Below, piece by piece: positions 1 through 10,417 of a DNA stretch of 64,000 nucleotides. The notes below the pieces were generated by a model. That model was not told where the DNA came from. It did not search any database and saw only the letters and a program-made list of their open reading frames with translations. Where the stretch lies: the NCBI GenBank assembly GCA_039519185.1, contig CM076849.1, positions 107,017,806 to 107,081,805 on the forward strand, read 5' to 3'. Position 1 is the stretch's first letter. The number at the start of each line of letters is the position of its first letter. The position numbers and the translations under genes were made by a program. Source of the DNA: Astragalus membranaceus. Lineage: Eukaryota > Streptophyta > Magnoliopsida > Fabales > Fabaceae.

Positions 1-7
1 GAAACTA

Positions 8-316
8 ATGTTGAGATTCCAAGACGAGAAGGTAACTTTTAATGTCTTCGAGGCTATGCATCACCCAGACGATCAAGAGAAATGTTTTAGGGTGGATGTG
101 GTTGAAGACTCGGTAAAAGAAGCATTTAGACATAATATACATTCTCTTCCCTTGGAGAAAGTGATTGTGAACTCCATTGAGGGGGTAGAGGAAGAATTGG
201 ACAGCGAGACCAAGGACTGTATTCGTCAGTTTGAAGCTTCACAGGTAGAAAGGACTTTTAAGAAAAGAGAAGAGTTGAGTAGGGGGAAAATCCAGAAAAA
301 GGAAATCTTGAATTGA
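8..316 (+). pseudogene. Athila pol fragment: tail of protease and linker to reverse transcriptase
   Basis: This open stretch begins with residues typical of the end of the Athila protease region (LRFQDEKVTFNVFEAM) and continues through an acidic linker. It stops at TGA 314-316. The reading frame of the following reverse transcriptase start (ELKQLPPHLKYVFLGG) is offset from it, so a small indel near 280-300 separates protease from reverse transcriptase. The catalytic DxGAS part of protease lies upstream of the window. Similarity to Athila pol is judged by eye from family knowledge. Confidence 0.75.
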
Positions 317-416
317 AACAACTTCCCCCTCATTTGAAGTATGTATTCCTCGGGGGCAACGATCAACACCCAGCCATCATAAGTAGTTCCCTAACTCAGC
401 TGGAAGAAGAAAAATT

Positions 417-1061
417 GATAACAGTGTTGAGGTGTCACAAAAAGAGAGTTTCCAGGATGCAGATCTTCGTGAAAACCCTAACGGGGAAGACGATTACGCT
501 TGAGGTGGAGTCTTCGGACACCATCGATATTGTGAAGTCGAAGATCCAAGACAAGGAGGGAATCCCATCGGACCAGCAGCGTCTCATCTTCGCCGAAAAG
601 CAATTGGAGGATGGCCGCACTCTTGCCGACTACAACATCCAGAAGGAATCAACTCTCCACCTTGTCCTCCGTCTCCGTGGTGGTGCTAAGAAGCGGAAGA
701 AGAAGACCTACACCAAGCCAAAGAAGATCAAGCACAAGCACAAGAAGGTGAAGCTCGCCGTTCTCCAGTTCTACAAGGTTGATGATTCTGGAAAGGTGCA
801 GAGGCTTAGGAAGGAATGCCCGAACGCTGAGTGCGGTGCCGGAACTTTCATGGCCAACCACTTTGACCGCCACTACTGTGGTAAGTGCGGCCTCACCTAT
901 GTTTGCCAGAAGGCCGCCGCATAATTTTTTCGCTTTTAGTATCGCTTTTATATTTCGTTGGACAAATTTGAATGTTTCGTTTTTAATAGCTTCGTTTTGA
1001 AACTTCGATTATGTTTTACTAGTTGATTTTTAATCAAAAAAAAAAAGATAACAGTGTTGAG
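417..1061 (+). mobile_element. Processed retrocopy insertion with 15-bp target site duplication
   Basis: GATAACAGTGTTGAG occurs at 417-431 and again at 1047-1061. Between them lie a short 5' leader, an intronless ubiquitin-S27a coding region, about 110 bp of 3' untranslated sequence and an 11-A tail at 1036-1046. Removing the insert plus one repeat restores the Athila peptide across the site (ends KLITVLR, resumes NKTALGWVI). Intronless copy, poly(A) tail and a long target duplication are the hallmarks of LINE-mediated retroposition of a cellular mRNA. Confidence 0.95.
457..924 (+). pseudogene. UBQ-RPS27A: Ubiquitin-ribosomal protein S27a fusion, processed pseudogene
   Basis: The parent gene encodes ubiquitin fused to 40S ribosomal protein S27a; cleavage after Gly76 releases both. 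Here residues 1-76 are ubiquitin ending LRLRGG. Residues 77-155 are the basic S27a tail (KKRKKKTYTKPKK) with the zinc-finger cysteines CPNAEC...CGKC. The reading frame is complete. However, ubiquitin carries four changes from the near-invariant plant sequence: Ile25 for Asn, Ser28 for Ala, Ser38 for Pro and Glu47 for Gly. K48, K63 and the Gly-Gly end are kept. Such changes in so constrained a protein suggest relaxed selection. The upstream Athila frame happens to be open into it, giving a chance 203-codon chimeric ORF from 313. I see no promoter of its own, so I call it a retropseudogene, though expression cannot be excluded. Confidence 0.93.
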
Positions 1062-3713
1062 AGCAAATAAAACTGCTTTAGGTTGGGTTATCTCAGATCT
1101 TAAGGGGATTAGCCCAACTTTTTGCATGCACAAAATAAAGCTCGAGGAAGAGTTCAAACCTGTTATACAACCGCAGCGGAGATTGAACCCGACCATGAAA
1201 GAGGTAGTGAGGAAAGAAGTACTGAAGCTTTTAGATGCCGGAATGATCTACCCCATTTCAGACAGCTCGTGGGTTAGTCCGGTGCATGTGGTGCCCAAGA
1301 AGGGTGGTATGACTGGGGTGAAAAACGAAAAGAATGGGCTTATCCCTACTCGCACAGTCACTGGGTGGAGAATGTGTATTGACTATCGGAGATTGGAACA
1401 AGCCACTTGGAAGGATCACTTCCCTCTGCCATTCATGGATCAGATGCTAGAAAGACTGGCGGGACAAGCCTTTTATTGCTTCCTGGATGGGTATTCCGGG
1501 TACAATCAAATAGCTGTGGATCCCGAAGATCAAGAGAAGACTGCCTTCACATGTCCGTTTGGTGTGTTCGCCTATCGGAGGATGCCCTTCGGCTTGTGCA
1601 AGGCCCCTGCAACTTTTCAAAGGTGTATGCTGTCCATTTTCTCTGACATGATGGAAAACGCAATCGAGGAATTCGATTTGGAAGAATTCTCCGATGAGAA
1701 ATTGTTAGCTATTGAAGAGATACCGTGGTTTGCTGACATAGCAAACTACAAGGCAGGGGGAACAGTACCAGAAGATTTCACATGGCAGCAAAAGAAGAAG
1801 TTCCTCCGTGAGGTCAAACAGTATCTTTGGAACGACCCATTCCTCTTTAAGATTGGTGCCGACGGACTTCTTAGAAGATGTGTCTGGGGGAGTGAGAGTC
1901 AGCAGATCTTGTGGCATTGTCACGATTCCCCACGTGGAGGGCATTACAATGGGGAACGCACAGCAGCAAAGGTTCTCCAATCAGGTTTTTATTGGCCATC
2001 CATATTTAAGGATGCACATAATTATGTAAAGATTTGCGATAGATGCCAAAGGACTGGCAAAATTTCTCGTAAGGGGGAGATGCCATTGAACCCTATACTG
2101 GAAATAGAGGTTTTTTATTGGCCATCTCATTCTTGTCAGTACATATTGGTGGCGGTGGATTATGTTTCGAAATGGGTGGAAGCCATTGCAACCCCTAAGA
2201 ATGACTCCCAAACGGTGGTCAAATTTGTCAAGCAGAATATCTTCGCAAGATTCGGTGTACCAAGAGTCTTGATCAGTGATAGGGGTAGCCACTTCTGTAA
2301 CACTCAACTGAACAATGTGCTGTCTAAATATAGTGTAAAGCATAAAGTGTCCACCCCCTATCACCCTCTCTGCAATGGTCAGGTCGAAGTCTCAAACAGA
2401 GAATTAATGAAAATTCTGGAAAAAACTGTGGGGAACTCAAGGAAAGATTGGGCTATGAAGATAGATGATACGTTGTGGGCATACAGGACATCATACAAGA
2501 CACCATTAGGAATGTCTCCTTACCAATTGGTCTATGGCAAATCTTGTCATTTGCCGGTTGAGCTGGAACACAAAGCTTATTGGGCGTTGAAATTCCTAAA
2601 TTTTGACCCTGCAGCAAGTGGAGAGAAGAGGATCTTACAGCTACATGGGTTGGATGAGATGTGACTTCATGCATATGAGAACAACCGTATTTACAAAGAA
2701 AAAATGAAGAGGTACCATGACAAGAACATTTCAAGAAAGGAATTTCATCCTGGGCAACAAGTGTTGCTGTTTAACTCAAGGCTCAGATTATTTCCAGGAA
2801 AACTGAAATCCAAGTGGTCGGGGCCCTTTCTGGTTAAAGAAGTGACACCATATGGGGCGATCGAAGTAGAAGAGCCAGAGTCCAAAAGATCTTTTAAGGT
2901 CAACGGACAAAGACTCAAGCCATACCTTGGGAACACAGTAGAAGAGGCTCAAATGGTTCTAATGCTGAGAGATCCATGAGACCTCAAACACGTCAAGCTA
3001 GTGACGTTAAAGAAGCGCTTAATGGGAGGCAACCTATTGGTGATCTTTACTCTATTATCTTTTTGCTTTTATGTACTTTATTTTTCTTTTTGACTTTATT
3101 TTGCACTTTAGTCTGTACTATATTATTACAACTTATCCTGTGATATTGAGGCACCATTACCCTAGGCTTTTTGCAAGCAGCTTCAATTTTATGGTATTGT
3201 GGTATTTAGTTCATATGTTTGACATTTTACCTTGTGATTGCTAGTGTGTCAAATTTTATCATCAGGTATTATTAGTGGTCATGCCAAAAGTTGAGGCAGA
3301 TTGAGATCATCTGCGGGCATTCTCTCAAATAACATCTCTTAAAATTCCCAGCTGTGAGGTTTGCCCCAAACACTTATTCAATTCATTGTGTGATTATTCC
3401 TTCCTTGCATTAGTCTGCAGAACTTGAGCTTGTACTTAACTATCTTGCATGTGAATTATATACACACTGAGGCAATTTTTGAAAACCTGAGCCTTTCAAG
3501 CCAACCCCCTAATTGCATTCCATTGGTAGCCCTCTGAGCCTAATTGTTATTTTCATATTTTTTCTGCAAATCATGTGCCTAGTTGTTTCTTAACTTGGAG
3601 TTAGGTAGACAAAAGTATGGGAGTGGGAAAAATTCTAAGTTTGGGGTTGCTCGTAGAATAGCAACATTCTAAGTTTGGGGTGGTATACAAGAGAAGGAAC
3701 ATACAAAGAAAAG

Positions 3714-3714
<1 letters not shown>

Positions 3715-3772
<58 letters not shown>
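3715..3772. repeat. (TA)n microsatellite
   Basis: An almost pure run of TA dinucleotides about 50 bp long, ending in TGTATATACA. A shorter, more interrupted TA/A-rich tract stands at the matching place in Athila B (about 38235-38260). Confidence 0.97.
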
Positions 3773-4289
3773 CATTTCAAAAAAAAAAAAGAAGTTATAT
3801 ATAAATAAATAAGTCCTTCTCTTGTGAAGTCCGTTGGGAAAATGGGTGAGTGAGATTGTTGCAATTGACAAAGAGAAAAGTAGGCCTAACTCCAAGTTGT
3901 AACCTACTTATCCAAATGTATCCACCCTTACCTAAGCTCCATTACAACCCTTGAAAGCCCTCAAAAAGTGTGTATGTATTTCTTGTGTATTGATCTGTAT
4001 AGTACTTGTTCAAGCCTATGAAACGATGATGCAGGTACTGTGAATGGAGTGAATACCCTAAACACCTCAAAGAGAGAGACACCGGTGAGATGTGTGAAAA
4101 AGAGATAACTTCAGAATACTTGCCTGCTTATGATCTTGTGTCTTACCGATTCAGTTGTCTTGCTACTGCATTAGGTTGATGATGACTTTTGATATACTGT
4201 GTAGTTATTGGTTTGTGTAGAATGTGTGACAGCTAAATAAAAAAAAGTAGCCACAGCCTGAATTGAATGTTTGCTTGAGTACAAGCAAA

Positions 4290-4307
4290 AGTTTAAGTTT
4301 GGGGTTA
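4290..4307 (+). promoter_or_regulatory. Polypurine tract of Athila A
   Basis: AGTTTAAGTTTGGGGTTA lies immediately before the 3' LTR start TGTTGACTC. It matches the stretch preceding the Athila B 3' LTR, and is the expected primer site for plus-strand DNA synthesis. Confidence 0.75.
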
Positions 4308-5569
4308 TGTTGACTCTCTGTCATATGATGTAAGTTGCCCAATTTTAGGACCAATTGTGCAGGTTTTTGATTGTATCATAGTTAGTATATGGGGATTTAG
4401 CTTAGTATTAGAAATTTGTAGTAGGAAATCCTTTTGTAAGCCATTCCTGCATTGTTGGAGTTATTTTGTACTTGAAGACCTCAAATCTGTGTGTCATTAT
4501 TCGGCGAACCAGACACTTGCCCGGAGATGTAGCACAATTGGGAAAATTTAAGTTTCTGTCCAATTTCGCGTCGCGACCAGGAGGGTTCGCGTGGCGAAGG
4601 CAGCGTGAAGCAGGAGGAATTTTGGTTCTGTTCAATTTCGCGTTGTGACCAGATCGTGTCGCGTCGCAACCAGTCACTAAACAGCACCATCGCGTTGCGA
4701 TCGAATCGTGTCGCGTCGCGATGGAGACCAGAAAATTAGGGTTTTTAAGGATTTTCAGCGAAAAAAGAAGGGAGCTTGGTCATTGGAGCGCAGCCAGACA
4801 TTTTGGAGCAGAGGAAAGTCAGATTTTGGGAGTTCTTCACCACTTGGGAATGAGGTTTGAAGGTTCCTATGTCTATCTTTACTTGTATTGCTTTCTTTAC
4901 TTTAGCTATGTCTCAATTCACCATGTGTAACTAATTTTCTAAGATTAGGGAAAGATTATTCTCCCCGAACCTATGTTATGAATACTTTGTTATGGTTAAT
5001 ACAATTAGTTGTTTGAATAAGTCTATGCCTCTGATCGTAATGTTTTATAGTTACATATGATAATTATAATGATTTAGGTTATGTGATCGCATAGGGATAT
5101 GGGTTGCATGCTGGATATGGGGTATTAGATCATGTACTTGTGATCACCATAGAAATATGAGGTTGGATGCATGAATTCTTTATTTCTTAAGTTTATTGCT
5201 TTACTGGTTGACATGATTCACCTAAGGAATTAGGGTAACTCAACTAGGTAAAAGGGGTTCTGAGGCAAGGAATTGTCCTTAACCTACTATAGTGAATTGA
5301 ATCTGGTAGTTTAAACAATCAATCTGTAATTAGCTGAAGGTTCGTAACATAGGTGAAGGGAGAGGATTCGATCCCTAATCGCTTTTTCTCATCAATTCAA
5401 CAATAGTTTTTATTTTCACGTTACGCAATTACAACTCGAATCAATTGTCACAATCTAGAATTAATCAAAATTGCAACTGTTACAACACGCAATCCCTGTG
5501 GAATCGACCGGTTCTTACCGTTTTTACTATTACTTGCAACGTTTCGGTACACTTGCTGAATTGTTAACA
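4308..5569 (+). repeat. Athila A 3' LTR
   Basis: It starts TGTTGACTC and ends TTAACA. Both ends match the Athila B LTRs and the minus-strand solo LTR at 45833. It contains a CpG-dense cassette (4567-4724) with degraded TCGCGTCGCGA-type motifs; several CG-to-TG changes are visible compared with the other copies. The last stretch, including CGCAATCCCTGTGGAATCG, is conserved in all family copies. The base after its end (5570) starts copia gag sequence. Confidence 0.9.
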
Positions 5570-5670
5570 GAAAGCCACATGGTTAGAATTTGAATCAGAT
5601 TCCTGAGCCACATCGGCTTCCTCTTCCTTGTCTTTGTCCTTCTTTGTCTTTGACCAACAGTCACTGGCAT
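5570..5670 (-). pseudogene. Copia gag fragment, continuation of the gag split by Ogre
   Basis: On the minus strand this 101-bp segment continues, in frame, the copia gag that ends at the right edge of the Ogre (26314). It supplies SDCW, the missing last cysteine of the CCHC zinc knuckle. A Lys/Asp/Glu-rich tail (KTKKDKDKEEE) follows, as is usual in copia gag. It is cut on the other side by the Athila A 3' LTR, so both Athila A and the Ogre landed in the same copia gene within about 100 bp of each other. Confidence 0.85.
5666..5670. repeat. Ogre target site duplication, left copy (GGCAT)
   Basis: GGCAT directly abuts the Ogre LTR end at 5671. The same 5-mer follows the other LTR at 26314-26318. 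Joining the flanks through one copy restores the copia gag reading frame, which confirms the insertion point. Confidence 0.93.
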
Positions 5671-8600
5671 TGTAGCGACCGAAAAATCCGAAGGAGGGAT
5701 TCTTCGTTGTTTTTGAGCAATGGAGTCGCCATCAATATTTATTTTTAGGAAAACATTGAAAAAACCTTTGTTTTTTGGGTTCGGGGGTCGATTAAGTGCG
5801 GGGAAGGTACTAGCACCCCGCAACATCCTAAAAAGGTTACCTTTTAATTTAATGTGTAGAAAAAAAAAGTTAGTTTTAAAAGAAGATATTTTAATTTACC
5901 CTTTTTGATTGTTTGCGAAAATCGGAAAGGGAGACTTAATAAAATTTTAGTTTTTTTTTTGCGCTCGACAGGGGTGGGCCCCCGCTCCTACGTATCTCCC
6001 GGTGCGATGGAGAAATCAAAGCTACGTAGTTCTCGGGTAGAAAATATTTGTGTGTTGGTATTTTTTATTTTTGAAAAGTTTGCGAAAACTAGAGGCCGTT
6101 CATGGTGACCAAACAGATAAATCCAGAGTGGTCACCACTAATGGCTTATTCGAAAAAAGAAAGTGTTTACAGCGCTCAAACGAGCTGGGCCCAGAGTGAA
6201 CGCTATAAATACCCGGTTTGCGATCGAGCGTTTTGTTTGAAAAATGATTACTGGGAAGCGTGATTTTATTTCTTAAAAAAAGGGAGTTGAGATTACGTTG
6301 TATTCTATTAACTGAAAAATTCTTGAAGTTTAGGCGGGTGTTTGCAATGATCAAACGAATAGATTCAGAGTGATCACCGCTACTAATCCTCTTTGAAAAA
6401 AAGAAGGTTAGCCCTATCGGTCAAACAAGCTAAGCTCAGAGTGACCGTTAGTAACAACATATTTTTTGTGTGAGTATGGTTGTTTGAAAGAAAGAAAAAT
6501 GATTTGAAAGCATTATGGTGTAAATAAAAGCGGAATGAGTGATAGTAAAAAGGGGAGGTACAGTTAACAACAAGGAGTGTTGTATCAAAAACGGGGGGTG
6601 CGAACAGTGAGACCAAAACGCTTTTGTGAACTAGGTTGTGTTTAAAAAGATGGGCTTGTAGTAAAAAATGGATGGGTTTGCTGTCAAAAAAGGGTACTGT
6701 ATTAAAAACGTGGGGGTGCAATTAACATGGGTGTTTAAATCTAAAAACAGGGGTTGTATTATCAGAACCTGGGGGGTGTCAATAGAAATCTGATGTGAAA
6801 AAAAAAGTAGTTGAGCGTTTGATTATTTGGAAAAAAACGCTTTACTTAGAAAACATGATTTAGGGAAATGGGTTGTTTGATTAAGCGGTCTTCTATTTTG
6901 AAAGCTGATTTTTGGAAAATGGTTTCCGCTATTATTATTTTGAAAAGAATTACCATTGTTTTTTTTTTTGTATCATTATTGTCATGGTTATTATTTTAAA
7001 AGGTGCCTTTTGCTGTTTTTTGTTTAAATAAATATTGTTATTATTCCCTTTTTTTTTTACGAAGGTAGTGGTATTAGTAACCATTTATTTTGGAATTTTT
7101 TTTTTTAAAAAGAACTTTATTTTAATCCAAAAATTACAGCAATATTTAAAAAAAAAGGCAACAATTTAAATAAATAAAAAAAACAGCAATGATATGTAGA
7201 AAAAAGTTACAGCAACAATTTATATAAAAACAGCAACAATTAAATAAAGAAAAACAGTAACATATATACAAAAAAACGATTTAATAGAAAAACAGCAACA
7301 ATTTTAAATAGTAAAAAAAAAAGAAACAATAGTATCTTAAAAAAACATGACAACAATAATAAAAAAAACAGCAACAGTGTATACGAATTTACATTACAGC
7401 AGTTATAAAAAATAATAAAAAAACAGCAACAATATTTACATGAACAAAATTACAGCAGCTAAAAAAACAGCAATAATTAAGTAAAATGTTACATTGCAAT
7501 ACCTTAAACAAAAAAATCCGGAAATGTTGAAGGAGAAGTTTTCTTCTTCGGATTTCCTCAATACAACAAAATTTGAAACTAAAAAAAATTTGTGAAAGAG
7601 AAGAAAAAGAATAACAGTAAAAAAAACTCTCAAACTCTCTTTTCTAAACAAAACCTAGACTCTCCTTCTTTTCTTTTTTTCGAAAACTCATATTCTTCTT
7701 CCTTTCTCTCTCAAAATCCCCGTCCTTTTCTTCAATGGATCGACCCCTATTTATACCTGGAGATTTTTTTTAGTCCTGTGCTTCTCTCTTTTCGAAACTG
7801 TCCTTCACCATACCCTGTTGCTTCTTCTTTTCTTTGAGACTGGCTTGATATGACAGAGGGAGCAGAAATTTCTGAGGAGGAAAAGGGGCATGGTGTCTTA
7901 GGGTTAGGTGAGAGTGGTTGGTGAAGGCATGGAAGTGAAAAGAATTTGAAGGGGAGGTATGGAGGCATGTGGGTGAGAAGGTGTGTACAAAGGAGAGAAT
8001 GATGATTTTGTGTTTTGGTGAGAGAAGAGAAGCGATGGATGTGTGAGGGAATGGGGAAGGTATGCGTGAGTGTGTGAGAGTGATGTGAGGGAAGAGAAAA
8101 AAAATGAGTGTGTGAGAGGAAAGAGAGATGGGGGGTCGTAGGGAGTGGGGAGAGAGAGAGAAGGGAAAGGTTGAGTGTGAGTGGAAGAAAGAGAGAGAGG
8201 AAGCGTGATATTGGGAAATGGAGTGTGGGGAAGTGGGGAGTTGAGAGAAAAGAGGAAAGGTGGAGTGTGGGAAAGGAAAAAATGCAATTTCCAAGGAGGG
8301 AAAAGAGGGAGTGGGGTCGAATTTTTAGGAGGGGAAAGGGAGTGAATGTGGTCGAATTTTAAGGTTAAGGGGGGGATTGAATGTGGACTATTTTTAGGGT
8401 AAAGGGGGGAAGTTAAAATTTTTAGGTTTTTTTTGAGTGGGGTGGCCGAATTTGGGTGTTGGTGGAGGGGAAATGGGTATGGGTTGGATAGTAATTAGGG
8501 TTAGGAGGAGTTGGGTTATGGGTTGGATAGGAATTAGGGTTTGGAGCGAATTGGGCTAGTTTTTTTTTGGTTAGGTTGGGTTTCTGATGGCCCAATCCTG

Positions 8601-8813
8601 ATTGCACCTCATCTTTTTTTTAACAGACCCCCCTCCATTTCCTCCTTTGCTTATTTTTTTTGTTTCTTCACTTCTAATTAATATATTTTTTTTTTTGGTT
8701 AAAACTTGTGGCAACTAAAATAAAATAATACATGACATGAAAATAAAAATGATTATTATATTTATTAAAAATAAAATCTCTTATTTTTGATCAGACAAAA
8801 TTAGGGTATTACA
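5671..8813 (-). repeat. Ogre 3' LTR, main copy
   Basis: A 3.1-kb sequence starting TGTAGCGACC and ending GGGTATTACA on the plus strand. It is nearly identical to 23423-26313. It holds A-rich repeats of AACAGCAACAAT type (7130-7480), a purine-rich block (7900-8440) and a minus-strand TATA box at 7748-7755. The right LTR lacks two segments present here (8300-8445 and 8612-8713). The tail from 8446 is repeated at 11277. Confidence 0.93.
7748..7755 (-). promoter_or_regulatory. TATA box of the Ogre LTR promoter
   Basis: The minus strand reads CCAGGTATAAATAGGGGTCG, a strong plant TATA context in the middle of the LTR. It is conserved in the other LTR (25497-25504). Transcription would start about 30 bp further along the minus strand. 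Confidence 0.65.
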
Positions 8814-9650
8814 GGCATAGAGGCCAAATTTCTCACAGTTCCAGCACTGAATCTTTTTCTTATCAGTAGGTTCTTTCTTACCTTTAGAGCTACTAGACCC
8901 TCCTTCTTTAGAGGATTCAGAATCTTTGCCCTTTCCCTTGTTAGAGTTCCAATTTCCTTTGCCATTAGACTTCTTCTTGCCCTTAGACCAGTTTGACTTA
9001 GAGGATTTAGCTTGGAAGGCTGTCTCCTTCCCTCTATCACCCCCTTCCATCTCAATTAGATTAATTTCCTTGGCCTCTAAGGTACTTTAAAGTTGTTCAA
9101 TGGCCACTGCTGCTAGATCCATAGTGTCCTCAATAGAGTTGACTATATAGCCAACTCTTTGAGTCAAAGAACGTATGATCTTTTTACAAATTTGCTGATT
9201 TGTGAGTTGTTCACCATTCAATCCCATTGCATTAGTGATAACTCTGCGTCTAGCAATGTAATAACAGATCTTCTCTTGATCCTTCATCTTAGTGTTCTCA
9301 TATTGCTTTCTCAAAGCATTCGACTTGACCTTTTTTACTTGAGTATCACCCAAAAAACTGGTTTTCAGAATATCCCAGGCTTCTTTAGAAGTCTTGGCAT
9401 TTCTGATTTTGTCAAAATTTGGTTCGTCACAACCTTGATGAATGAGATACTTACCCTTGCAATCTTTCCTCTTGTTCTCAATGTAGGTGGCTCTTTCAGC
9501 CTCTGTTGGTTCTGCAGGCAATTCTGCAAACCCTTCTGTCACAATTTCAAAGAGGTCTTGGAACCCTAAAATTGCCTCCATTTGAATACACCATCTGTCA
9601 TAGCTTTTGCTATCTATTTTAGGTATGTTTGTGGGTGGACTTCCTGCCAT
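8814..9650 (-). pseudogene. Copia gag, duplicated copy
   Basis: A copy of the copia gag at 26314-27150. It starts MAGSPPTNIPK, has a gag domain with KSYDRWCIQMEAIL, and a Lys/Ser-rich region before a cut zinc knuckle (CWNCEKFGLYA). The same in-frame TAA after VAIEQL is present in both copies, so that stop predates the duplication. The frame runs out of gag into Ogre LTR sequence at 8813, exactly as at the source locus. Confidence 0.88.
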
Positions 9651-9808
9651 GGTTAAGGACTGAAAACTGTTTCACACACTGTTTCCCTTTAACCCAAGAA
9701 TCTGTCACTCTGACTAAAACTCACAAAAATTCACACACCTCACACCCTTTTGTGTTTCCCAGATTTTCATGAACCCCAAGAACGTAACTATGCTCTAAGA
9801 TACCAATT

Positions 9809-10417
9809 TGTTGGTGTATTATATGAATTGTGGTGGTGTAGATAGCACAATAATAGGCCCAGAATTGTAAAACGAAACTGACCCAATCTTTCCTTATGCA
9901 GGTACTGTTCACTAAGTGTATTTGGGCTGTGACCCGAACCCAATAGCAAGCAAAGCAGAGAAAGGGTAAAAACACTGAACCCTAATTCTTTTGCCTCACA
10001 CGTAATTTTTCTTTCTCTCTCTTTCTCTTCGTTCTCTCTTTTCTCTCTGGTTTCTCTCTACGAAGAACAACACTGAATCTCTTCTGTTTTCTTTATGCTG
10101 TAGGTACACGAAGCGAGCACAAAACTGTGGCTGATGGTGAGATCGTAGAATAGAGAAGAAACAACACGATCTTGCCTTTTGATGAACGTGATGAACACGA
10201 GAGAGAAGACAAAAAACTGAAGGATAGCGCGCACAGAAAAAGGAAAAGGATTGCCAGAAACTTTGTAAAACTTTCTTCTTCATTTATTACACTTCTGTCA
10301 TTTCTCATTTATATTTTCTGTGAACATACATGTATATATTTATAGCTTCTGATTTTGGTTGTTAATCTGGGTTAGCTACTGTTCTGGACTGGACCAAGAG
10401 GTCCATTAGCAAAACCA
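9809..10417 (-). repeat. Copia 5' LTR, duplicated copy
   Basis: The counterpart of 27309-27917. The inner boundary is clear from the primer site TGGTATCTTAGAGC just outside it (9792-9805). The outer boundary is approximate. It contains the minus-strand TATA motif CTATAAATATATAC (about 10330). Confidence 0.7.

Larger units (their letters stand above)
302..2979 (+). pseudogene. Athila pol pseudogene (reverse transcriptase and integrase, deleted and interrupted)
   Basis: In order: the start of reverse transcriptase (302-431), a foreign insertion (432-1061 including one target-repeat copy), then reverse transcriptase motifs such as MCIDYRRLEQATWKDHFPLPF, FLDGYSGYNQI and FGLCKAPATFQRCM. Near 1665 the sequence jumps from the middle of the enzyme to the RNase H/integrase boundary, so the catalytic (Y/F)xDD motif and all of RNase H are missing. 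The integrase zinc finger is complete (H, H, C, C at about 1916-2046), as are the second catalytic Asp (ISDRGSHFC) and the Glu (GQVEVSNRE). The first catalytic Asp segment (WGIDFMGP-like) is replaced by YWPS. A TGA at 2662-2664 fits CGA to TGA. The frame then continues to 2979 as the integrase C-terminus, ending KPYLGNTVEEAQ. Confidence 0.88.
2980..4307 (+). other. Athila A 3' untranslated region between pol and 3' LTR
   Basis: It begins with the conserved Athila string GTCAAGCTAGTGACGTTAAAG (from about 3001). After about 3090 it aligns with the stretch downstream of the env-position ORF in Athila B (compare about 37590 onward). That ORF has therefore been lost here. The region holds two internal polypurine-tract-like copies of AAGTTTGGGG (3637, 3671), a TA microsatellite, and the true tract next to the LTR. 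No coding sequence is seen. Confidence 0.8.
1..5569 (+). mobile_element. Athila-type Ty3/gypsy retrotransposon (Athila A), 5' part outside window
   Basis: The visible part runs from the end of protease through reverse transcriptase and integrase remnants, a 1.3-kb untranslated region and a 3' LTR. The pol peptides are of the plant Athila/Tat branch. The conserved post-pol string GTCAAGCTAGTGACGTTAAAG follows the pol stop, as in the second Athila copy downstream. The element is dead: pol is frameshifted, carries an internal deletion and a premature stop, and is interrupted by a processed retrocopy. The env-position ORF present in Athila B is absent here. The 3' LTR ends TTAACA directly against minus-strand copia gag sequence, so this copy inserted into the copia element. 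The matching left target duplication lies off-window. Confidence 0.9.

Noticed and set aside
7770..8294. 174-codon Ser/His/Pro-rich minus-strand ORF, present again at 25519-26043
   Set aside because: It lies in the purine-rich part of the Ogre LTR; low-complexity bias explains the open frame in several phases.
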